Shown piece by piece: positions 1 to 10,800 of a stretch of 64,000 nt of DNA (position 1 is its first letter; each line of letters begins with the position of its first letter). The notes beneath the pieces were generated by a model. The model did no database searches, was not told where the DNA came from, and saw nothing but the letters and a program-made list of their open reading frames with translations. Both the position numbers and the translations under genes were made by a program. Where the stretch lies: NCBI GenBank assembly GCA_031213475.1, contig JARUPZ010000005.1, positions 10,611,260-10,675,259 of the forward strand. The letters are read 5' to 3'. The DNA comes from Nereocystis luetkeana. Its lineage: Eukaryota > Sar > Phaeophyceae > Laminariales > Laminariaceae.

Positions 1-246
1 GGCAGTAACGCGTGGAAATAGCAAACGTGTGGAATCTAGGAAGGTGTATAACCAGGGTGCACAACAAAAACGAGAAAACGTCCTACCTCCTACAAAAGGT
101 ACTTCATGATTGAATGAGGAAAGAGTAGTGGGGAGGGTGGGTGGGATTTCTGGACAATTTTTCCCAAATATGATTGAATTCCAAGTGTTTTTAGTTGAGT
201 GTATGCCCTCCCTGTTTACGGGTGTCGAAAATGGATGCATACGTAG

Positions 247-369
247 TATTACGGGGGACCATAGTTAATACCTGGTAGGACCTATGGTATACATAAAAAA
301 CTATATATTTAACCATTTTTACTAACAATATTTTGTCCTACCAGGTATTAACTATGGTCCCCCGTAATA
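247..369. mobile_element. TA MITE (GGGGGACC family) with two 7-bp inserts
   Basis: The ends are TATTACGGGGGACCATAG and its reverse complement, flanked by TA on both sides. Compared with sibling copies it carries CCTGGTA inserted in the left arm and CCAGGTA in the right arm, each exactly after a TA. Confidence 0.75.
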
Positions 370-435
370 GTACTTGTTTGGTTTGGTTTTCACGCTCCGC
401 CCTGGGGGCAGCCCGGAATGACCAATGATACATTT

Positions 436-453
436 TACCAGGTATACCTGGTA
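436..453. repeat. Two adjacent TACCWGGTA palindromes
   Basis: TACCAGGTA is directly followed by TACCTGGTA. This is one site of the 22-copy dispersed 9-mer described in the findings. Confidence 0.6.
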
Positions 454-1721
454 TATTGTTTACTGGAATCTCTAGGCTGCAGGGGAAACCTATGCTGTGT
501 AGAAAAAACACCCGTACGGATATAACTGGTACCTGGTATGTACTGCCGTTGCATTTTCTCTATGCAGGGTATAAGTCCAACAAGCGCTAGTTCGGTCGCA
601 ATGCTACGTATTGCTTTGGAGTTTGTCTGCTTTGCGTGCAAGGAGAGCGTTTTCGGTAGCGATATCAAAGGGGAGTTCTGTATAAACCATCGGTGCGTCT
701 AAACATTCTTCAACCTTGATAAATATTCCAGTTTTTTTTTTTAAATTGTTTGCCTTCTGACAATGTGCTCCGAGCGCGGGCCAATGGTATATAGAGGTAG
801 GACTGCGTGAATGCGTGGGCGGACGCCGTTGGCATGTGGCCGACGCCCATGAGTGACACGTGAAGAAAACTGTTAACTTTCAGGTGATGTCTTGTTGCAT
901 ATCTCCCTGTATTGGGGCAAAACAACAAGTACGGTATCATTTCGTTTAATTTCTGTCGTGTGCCCTTGGACTAATGTACATAGTCTCAAGGTATGGACGC
1001 ATATATACATTTTTTCGCGAAAATGTTTGAAGGGCTGATTCGGACCACCTGCAAACTTGGTAGTTTGAAAACAACCACGATCTGCACCCCGGATAAGGCA
1101 ATGCTCGAGTGGCACTCAACTCCGTCACGGAGAATGAACACGACGGCTCGGCCGCATCCCAAGGTAGCGACAGAGATAAAAGAGCGATCGCGGAATGCGG
1201 CAAGAGAGCGTGCCGAAGGCGGACCCTCAAGAACAACGGACGTGCTCAAGCAAGCGAATTTTTCGATATGTTTCTGCTCGACTTGTTAGGCTCTTTCACG
1301 TCTTCTTTTGACTAGAAAGCACGTTGTCATGGCTTGTCTGGACTCGTCCGTCCGTATCGCACGGACATGCTTGGACCTTCATCCGCGGATTCACTTTACA
1401 GCTTGGAAACAACAGGTGTGTTTCTCGTAAATCAGGGTCGAACATGCGAAGCATTCCAAACCGGCCACGTAGACGTACGCACCTGTACTGTCCCCCTCGG
1501 CAATGTTTCTTCCCGCCGCAAATGGTGGCAACCTCTAGTCTTCCCAGACAAAACTACTGGGACAAAAAAAACTTTCAACAATATCCCGTACAATGCAACA
1601 GTACGTGTCATCACAAAGCATCACACACGCCTTGCAAATACAAGTTTCAACGAAATCCTCCATCCTCCTTACAGCCGATATACTGTTCGTACGTTTACAT
1701 CACACTAATATATATTCTTAC

Positions 1722-1893
1722 GTTCATTTGCTCCAGCATCTCCTGGTACTTGGGAAACATTTTGGAGGATCGGATGGACTCGAGGAGGACCTCGACGGAC
1801 TCCTTCGTGGCGGCGGACACCCCTCCCGCCAACGTCTGTGCGACTCCCCCGGCTAAATTTGCTACGGGAGTGTCGACCTCAAGCTTAGCCAGC
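1722..1893 (-). CDS. Gene A exon 4
   Basis: A 172-bp exon lies between the acceptor TTTGCCAG and the donor AAC|GTAAGA. Its first base completes the Val codon left in phase 2 by exon 3, then 57 codons follow ([16 protein letters not shown]... to YQEMLEQMN). The amphipathic, acidic C-terminal half is compatible with the helices before the I helix of a CYP74-like P450. No gene B counterpart is visible because the window ends first. The acceptor is the best of several possible AGs. Confidence 0.6.
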
Positions 1894-4800
1894 CTGGCAA
1901 ACATGTCCCAGACACACAGTGTGGGGAAGGGGGTGAGCAAGGGGATGAGAGACACATCCCTTCTAAATATGGATAGGCCAAGAAGTGGGTAGCATGGGAG
2001 CATCCACTAAATAGGGAAAATATAAAATGTTGCTCGGGAACCTCGTTTGGGTTTTGTTCGAAAAACAAACGCAACAACAGCTGAAGGGACTCGCGCGGCC
2101 GGTTTCCGCCGAGGTCCACGGCCCGGGAGCACGCCGGCGCTGGTTGTTATCGCTCGGTCTTCGCGTAATTGTTGGTCCACTTTTCGTCAATCTGTCGTCT
2201 CTTATCTTTCTCGGTCTGCACTACCGTTGAAGGCGCAATATATACTCAGATTTTGAGCGTTTTTTCCCCAAAATCGTTTGGAGACAGAATACCTTTTGGG
2301 TGAGGGGTTCGGCCCCTAAAACGTGACAGTCGGACAATGGTCAAGGACCCTCTTCGAAATCACGGTTCAAAAGGCTTTTCGTTTGATATTTCATCGAAAC
2401 GAGGTTTGGCATGCGTTTTATGTGGATCTTCAAATAGCGAAAACTATTTCGTAGCATTTCGTTGAACGTTTCGGTATTAGGCACGTGGCTTTTTGAGAGA
2501 GTCTTGAAATCGTGAAAACATAGCGTTTCCAGTTTAATATTTTCGAAGTGGACTTCGTGGGACTGCCGTCCCGTTTTGGGGAAATTTTGCTTGATATTTG
2601 AGTGATTAGTCGCGAAAACGGGACTGCGGTTCTAAAAGGGTCTCGGTCTTGAAACGGGGAAGACGCAGCGGAGCAAAAAAAAGCATTTCGATTCAGTTTA
2701 CAATGAAAGATTCTCAACTGATAAAACACACGCAATAAGAAAACAGTTTGGCCGAAGTAAACATACTTGGACAACCCGCAACGGGTACGACTGCTAACAT
2801 ATTGTATATATATGTCCAATTATCATGTTTGCCTAAAAAAAGCAAACGTTTTCTAGTGACCGTTGGAAAGACCCTTGTACCAGGCGATGTCGTACACGGG
2901 CGGAGGTTGACTTCCCACATTCGTTTTTCAGTGGTACGTAAAGTGTCTATCTGACTTGTATCGCGACCCCAGCGATCAACGCAAGTGAATGTGTCTTTTC
3001 GTTTCTGTTCCCCTCTCTTTGGTGTATCTCATCGAGTTCCCATTGAGAACAAAAAACGGGGTGCGGACAACATCCACGGGACCACCACCTTCATCGACAA
3101 CAATCGCGACATCAGTGCACACTCGGCCTAGGAACCCCAGCACGCGAGAATTGAGCATGGACATGAGGGCAGCAGGCCATCAGGTAGTATCTGCGCGGCC
3201 TAAACACGGCACAACTCAGCTATACAACATCACTTAACGTTACATTTACATCATGCCGTGCACAACGCCGCGAACAGTACACCAAAGCCTATCCTAACCT
3301 AACCCAACCTCACTAAACGTAGCCCAGTACAAACCGACCCAACCCAATACAACGAAGACCCCAGAAATTACAATTGTACACGACGCTCACACGCTGGCAT
3401 CGGATGGGTTGACCGCAATAAAGTCCTTGAAGGGCGGGAGGGGCTGGCCACCCTCCTCACCTGTCCCGAGCACCCACTCAAGCATGAACCCAGACGTCTG
3501 CTTAACGAATGTATCGTATACGGTGGTGTATTCTCCCAAACCTGTCGTAAACGCGAAGAGCGAGGTATGTGTACAGGCATTGAAGCAGTTGTTCTGGTAA
3601 ACGCAGGAAGACAGGTAAAGAGAGAGATGTAGACCACACCTTCGCCAAACGCTTTATGAAAATGTTAGGCGCCAGCGAAAAGACACGCAGACATAGTTTT
3701 TCATGGGTTATGGTATCGACGGGCGATCGCGTAACATTATGCTCGAGTGATACCTTGATCCTCTACTGACCGCAGTATATGTGTGACGATGTAGGGTATG
3801 CAACCCATAGCGAGTAACACTTTTTTAGCGTGTTGGCGTATTTCCTTGTGGCTATCGTAACACACGTTAAAGGGATAACGTACACGGTCAGTCAAACGTT
3901 AACCTTGTCTTGCTGTGTTAGCGACATCAGCCCGCATCGAAGACAGCAACGTGAAGTTTTATCGGCGTTCTTACTTGCTACCGTAACACCCTTTAGACGG
4001 ACAACGCACACGGCCAAAAAAACGCGTACATAACAGTATGTGAAACAATTTCCTGTGTAGATTTGTTGGCTCGTACACAATTGACATATTGATACAATTT
4101 GGGAGATGACGTACAGCCCCGATCTAACATGAAGAATACTTTACTCTGTGTTAGCTCGTATCGGCAAGTGTGCATATTACGTTCAAGATAGATAACGTAC
4201 TGTATTTTAGATGGAAAACGTAGTGGCGGGGTTTCCACAGAAAATGAGGCATTTGTTTCGCGGGGATTCATCTTGAATATCCCCTTGTCTGGGGTTTCAA
4301 AATATGAAGGTTATTACGTACGGCGACTGGCGTGTGTACCAGCTCGTAGCTGATGTGTACGCCTAGACACGACTGCCGATGGCCGGCAATACGCAGTCAA
4401 AATGTTCGAGGCAAACAGGTAGCCACTATCAGGTGACTTGTACGCTAAGCTTCAAATGCAAGAGAAGAAGGTGGTGTGGTGAGACCCCAAGCCAGTGTTG
4501 ATTGATTTGCTTATCTGGAAGCTGATCATGGTGAGCAAAAGTAGAGTGCATACTCAAAAGGGGAGGTGGTGCGCGTGTGCGCTCGCAACAAAGGACGACC
4601 CTTACATTTCGGTCAACACGAAAACCTAAATATGGGAATATACCCCTGTATTTCGTTCACAAAAAAACAACGACGAGAACCCCCAGATTTACTGCGAGAA
4701 ACAATTTATCTTGGGGTACACATCCATGACCCCCGTGTTGCCTATCTATGTAGTTATATTCCAACCAGGACTAAAACTATGTTACCGGTCCCGGAGGGAT

Positions 4801-7800
4801 ACTGAAGATATCCTTTCCGTTATTTACGAAAATTAGCAAGTACTAAATGTGTTGTCTGCCGTAGACTATGTACGTACGTACCACAGCAGTAGATCCATGG
4901 TACTACTTGTCGCTGGGCCTTGATTATGTGCGTACGTGTGCAGAGCAGTACATGTGTAAAAAGACAGCTGCTGCTATCCTACTATAACTCAGACTGGAAA
5001 AACTGTCTGTTGTACCTAGAATGCGTAAATGTATGCCAGATGACGTAAGCGCAAGCGTGTAACGAATATGATGGCTACTGACAAGTATCATCTCTAGTAT
5101 AGGTGTTTTTAGCGGGCATGTCATACAATTGTCATGTGTTAGTAGGGCTGGTTAACAAGGTAACGTTATGTTGGCATGTTACGCATGACACACGTCCTAA
5201 GGGTAACACTACGTTAGTGTGCTATGTCGAACGTTTCGTCGACACTAACATTACGTTATCGTGTCAGTAAATATGTGGATATCGATCTGGGCACGATATA
5301 GTGATAACGTAGATGTTTGGCCAAGGCCTACCACTGTCTTACAGTGTCTGCTAAAGAACTGATCGCGGCATAGCATAATGTTACTGCACCCGAGCTGGAC
5401 GAGATTGAGCAGCAAGAAAACGTCAAGGCGTGTTTACATTCGTGTGTTACCAGTTAACACTGTATTCCCGCGTTACCGTGATCGTTCCTCCAGTGCTAAC
5501 GCTCTGTTTAGTACATTACTTTGTCAGGCCTCATAACGTGGACAAGTGTTTTTCCGGGTGTGAAGTTATCCGAGGTGCGAATAAATATGTGTACAGGCAT
5601 GAACACATGTTTTGGCGTAATGGGAGGTAAACACCTAGCGATAGATTAATATATAAATGTATATTATTCAATGCTGAGAGATGAAATGATAGAGGGGGCG
5701 AGCGAGATAACATAAAGATTTCTTTTGCAAAAGGCTTTTGCAAAATGGGGGTGACGAGTGGGTGAAAGGGGCAACAAGATGGGACCTTAAAAATAACCAG
5801 AGAACGTGCACGGTGTACGCTGGCCGGTATCCGTTCTATATATTTGGTAGAGGAGTCGGGTACCATATTTTTGACTACCCATGAAATTCCCCTCGGTGAG
5901 GTCACTGTTTCCCTGAGCCAGCAGCAAAAAAAAAATGGAACCAAAAGTGGATTCGCTTGGAGCCTGCACTATGAAATATCAAAATAGCGGGGGAGTCGTC
6001 ATTCCGAGAATATAGTTGGGTTCCCTATCGCTTCTTTCCACTTGGTAGACGAGGCGGTCATCTTGGATGATCGGGTTTATAGACCATGGGTGCGGGACGG
6101 CGAGATCGTTATTTCCGCACAGGATGGACGATCGTGTAACGCAGTGCGTATATAGCAAAGCACTCGCGAAGCAGATGCACAGTGTATCCGGCGCTGTCGT
6201 ACACAAAACGAAGACCATATTCAATGCAGGTTACGCTGCCATCCACAAAATGAAGACCGGAGGTGCAAGGTGTCAAAAATGTCTGCATGACATGAGGTTC
6301 TTACAAAGATGCAGCCCATCCATCAAGCGCGACTCGCCGAACATCTCACGGCGCTCGGCTTCTAGTACACACGCATTGTTTCCCTTGTCGATGAAAACCC
6401 GACGTGCTCTAACCAGGTATTGCAAGGGTGCCATGGCCTCCAAGGTCACACGACTACCGACATCAATGACGTTGAGTACGAACCCCCGCCTTCAGCCCGT
6501 TTGCCTTCCCCTCTCACCGTCCGCCCGAAGCTCCTTGTAGAAGTTGTCGGAGGCGTGGATGAGCGCCGTCTCTGTGACTCCAAGCCTCTCTCTCAAGGTT
6601 GCGATGGTGTACTCTCGAATGGCCGAGTGGGACTCCCCTATGTTGGTAATAAGCGCCGGCATCGTGTCATCACAGTAGTGCTCGGTGAACTTCAGCGGCC
6701 CAAAGTACTGCCCATCCTGGAAATATACGAACCAGGAAAATATTACGGGGTTTTCAAGCGAGTTCAAGGATGAAGTGATCGGGGGGTTTATGATGGAGTA
6801 GGATGGGCGTTCAGACGACGAAATAAGTAAATTAAAAAAGCTACCGTGGGTGACCGTGAATACTTCCTTCCTGTACGTTTCCGCGTGTTAGGCATCAACG
6901 CGTTGGTTTTATCAGCCTGCTTCTGACGTGCAGCCCATCGCGCTGGCCACGAGCTCTTCCAAACAATCACAACCTCGCAGCCAGCAGCCTAGAACCTTTG
7001 GATTCGATCGTCGGAGGCGGCTTCTATCACTTCCCCGGAGAATCAGACAACTCCATGCCAACGGCACACGGTGCGCTTCATGTTGTAGCCTACAAACAAT
7101 CTTCAATTTTCAAAGGCTCTGATTCATAGATGTCGCGTAGTCGGTGATATATGTGCTCTCTTCGGGTAAATGTCCCGAATAAGGCATCTACCAAGCCGGC
7201 AGCATTCGCTAACTGGAGTTCGTGATGTTCGTTTATGTGCTCAACTCAACACACAAGACCACAAACATACTTGGCGCCTCACGCCACTAGTCCGACTACA
7301 GTACAAGACAACAGCATTGGTTATGCATTTTACATTCATTTCAATACCTCAAACCCTGGACGATCGTCCCAGCCGGGGAATCGATCGGGAACAGGAGTAT
7401 CATGTCGCAACACTACGAAGAATAACGAACGACAACAGCGCTGGACTACTCGTAGGTAGTGCTATGCAGCCATAAACAACACGAGTCGAGTAACGTAAAC
7501 GTGACCTTCTATTGGGTAGCCCATAAAATCTGCAACAGATTGGTAGTGCCGGCCCGGTGGTAAGGAACGTCAAGTTTGCGGCCAGGCTCACGTCGTCTTT
7601 GGCGTGCGTCCCGGCACAAGCTACAGCAGTCGCCTGTACTGATGTTTCTTATGTTGCTCGCTACCACGAGGCCGCATCTCGCGCGTAAAGTCTGAACGCG
7701 ACGGCCGGAGCCAAACAGCACGATTGATGCCATACGACTACTTTGGTGTGGCGATACCACCTCGAGTACGCCGATCAACTGACAGTGTGCCGGATGTCGC

Positions 7801-10800
7801 AGGCCTAGCTGTAGTCGCTGCACCCACCACGTGCTACATCCACCATGAGCTGCGGCAACAAACAACTACAAAACCACCACACCACACTGTGCGTGCGAAC
7901 AGTTGAACGGTCGATAACCGTTAAATTTTATTCACAGCCTTTCCGGCCAGTCGTACTACGGGGAGGTGGTGACTCGGCCGCTTTTTCATGTGTGTCCTCG
8001 TCCGGAACGACCTCTTTTCGTTTGCGTGGATGGCCATCGAAATCGGCTTCTTATACCACTGTTTCTCTCCCGCTATACGTTTTGTTGCCGAGTTTCAGCT
8101 GTCACTTTTAACCTGAATTCCATGATATGTTTCCCAACGTTTAAGCTTGTCTTCCTTTACAGGTTTGGTTTCGAAACCGGTGACGCCCCCCCCCCCCCCC
8201 CCCCCCCGCCTCCTCGTAAGTTGTCGTTTAGTCCAGTAAAGAGTCGATACTGTGCATAGGACAGGTATATAATTACCTAACATTAAACGATCATCGGAGA
8301 TATACAGTGCGAGAGAGGAAAGACAAACCGATAATACGTAACGGGAGAGCCGATTCGTACTTTGCGCAAGGCAGCTGGTGGTCTGTACGGTTCCCGAAGC
8401 TATCGAGAGTAGGTCGGAACGGGCGGTCGTGCTTCCACGTGTAAAACCCCCCCGGAATTTATCGCTCTAAAGATAGCTGCAAGTATCTCCTTGACTACGG
8501 GTATACAGCGCCTGATAGCTGATAGCTGATAGGTCACGCAAGAAGCGATATTACATATATAAACGCATGAAGACGGCAAATCATTGGTTTCGGTTCGAAC
8601 ACTACGAAAAATCGCGGTCCACCGAAAACCAAACACGACGTGGAACAACGCAATGCCCAAACGAAGCCATCGCGCCCAAATATAGCAAGAGTCAGTCTAG
8701 TAATTCTATTATATAGCACGTTGTGTATCCAAGTCGCTGAAAGCTCACACTCCAACAAACAGCCCAGCAAATTACAAACATGATATATCTCAACGACTAC
8801 TCCGAAATACCTTACGACATCGCCAAGATGACACGACAGAACGAGATGCCATCGTACTGATCACGACAGGCACGACAAGTACGTACACATGCTTGAAACG
8901 AGAAGAGACACAAAACAAAACCAAGGACAAATAACAACTTGTGACATGCGACTAGTACATCAGGTAGCAACAAAAAGAAGGATCGAACTCACTGCAACAA
9001 CTACAGAGGGATTTTCGCTTGTCGTCCACACAGGCAAAGTGTTCTTGAAAATCGTCGCGTCCTGCCTCAGCACCTATTGCTAGACCGAGGAACTACTCCC
9101 TGAGGAACAGTGCGGCTTCCGTCTCGCACGATCAACGATTAATATGTTGTTGGTCGTGCGCCGGTTGCAAGAGCTCGGACGACAGAGGAAAATCCCCTTA
9201 TACGTGTGCTTGATCGATCTGCAGAAAGCGTGCGACTCTGTCGACCGAGAGCTGGTATTTTTTTTTAATTTAGTTATTTTTCTCATCCCGTTCATTATCT
9301 TCGCACATCTTCTTTTCTCTCTCCTTCCAACTCGTAACTCAGATCCGGGGTCACATAGCAGGCTCTTCTCCCCCCTTCTGTTATGGAAGGTACTCACACG
9401 CTTTGGCGTACCAACCAAGATGCTGAGAATTATCCGTAATTTCCACGATGGCATGCGGGCTCGCGTGTGTACTGATGACGTCGAGCTCTCGGAATGGTTT
9501 GATGTCTCGCAGGGGCTGCGGCAAAGCTGTGTACGATCACCGTTACTGTTCAACGTGTTCTTCGCTGCTGCGTTACACGTCGTACTGGTACGCTTCAGCC
9601 AAGACGAACCCATTGTAAGGGATTTGGTCCAACTCAGTGAAGCTGGAGTAGTTCGAACAGGGAAGGAGGAGCCATTGGCGTGCGTGCGGAGGTCTGTATG
9701 GGGCATGTTGTACGCCGATGATGCAGGAATTGTCTCGAAGTCGGCTGAAGGGCTCGCAAAAATGATGACAGTCATCGTGACTGTCTTCGAAGCAGCAGGC
9801 CTCACGGTGTCGGAAAAGAAGACTGAGACAATGGTCCTACAAACACTAGACCGGACAACCCTCGCACCACCGCTCGTCATCGAAGCGGCAGGTCAGAGGT
9901 ATAAGCAGACGACCCAGTGCTTATACCTAGGCGGCGTTATCCACGAAAACGCTGCGCTCTCGCTCGAAATCGACCGACGGATCCGCCTCATGCGAGCATG
10001 CCTCAAACGGTTCAGCCCGGAGTTGTATGATAGGACGACCGCTCCCCTTAGCCTTAAAGTCCGAATGCTGAAGGCCGAGGTGATTGAGACCCTGCTGTAC
10101 GGGTGTGTGACGTGGACCCCCAGAGCGGAACACTTTGCCAAACTTCGAACGGCTCACCACCAAGTCCTGCTGCGAGTCATTGGCTTCCAGCGCCGACTTC
10201 ATACTGACCATGTCACCCTCTCGTACGCGAAGGCCCCCTGACACGTTGCGAGAGCATCGAAACGACCATTCGTAAACGGCGGCTCTTCTTTGCGGGGGGC
10301 GTGGCACGGCAAAGCAAGGAGCGATTACCCAGTCGGGTAATGTTCGGGACGATAACTGGTGGGGAGAACCCGAGACCAGGCGGACAGTGTAAGACTTGGC
10401 ATAAATGCATAGTCGAAGACCTTAGGGAGTTCCGAGCCACCGAAGGGTCAACGGAAGTTGCCCCCTTGGTGTTTGGAGTTGAGACCGCGTTGTGGTCCAC
10501 TGCAGCCAAAAAGGCGGGGAAGTGGTACCGGGGGATCCTTGACGCAGCCGAACGGTTCATGGTGAGGTGGCACGAGGCTGAGGCTGAGATGAGTAGGCAG
10601 CGCCGCGCATCCGCCGTGGATGGTGCCCAAGGGAACGGGGGGGGAAGGGGCAACAGGAGAAGTGGCAGAAAGCCCGACCGAGGGAATGCGGAGAGGGGGG
10701 GGAACAGGAGGGGTAGAAGGGAAACGTCGGTAGACGAAAGTAGGAAGGAGATGGCAGACAGAGTAGCAAGGCACCAAGTCGACTAGGAAGTAGAACATGA

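Larger units (their letters stand above)
1..1721. other. Region left of gene A exon 4
   Basis: This should be intron 4 of gene A. It holds a TA MITE at 247-369 and five TACCWGGTA words. No P450 I-helix or haem exon could be supported here. Confidence 0.4.

Noticed and set aside
1400-1558. Minus-strand stretch with GGKKHCRGG resembling a P450 haem loop
   Set aside because: It does not fit the phase-0 end of gene A exon 4 (the frame opens with TAG after the best acceptor) and lacks other conserved haem-region residues.
1324-1992. 222-aa plus-strand frame
   Set aside because: It overlaps gene A exon 4 on the opposite strand and shows no domain; the minus-strand exon with matched splice phases is better supported.
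3285-3345. Interstitial telomere (CCTAACC repeats)
   Set aside because: Only a few imperfect units; too short to call.
6290-6517. Selenocysteine read-through of the conserved TGA after exon 2
   Set aside because: A normal donor precedes it, the exon 2-3 junction is in phase without it, and no selenoprotein family or SECIS-like hairpin is evident.
6067-6773. Plus-strand frames of 117-157 aa opposite gene A exon 2
   Set aside because: Antisense shadows of the conserved exon and intron tract.
8160-8220. CRISPR or designed array at homopolymer sites
   Set aside because: No spaced repeats; it is a simple C run, and the window is eukaryotic.
9080-9880. 266-aa minus-strand frame
   Set aside because: Antisense of the LINE-A reverse transcriptase.
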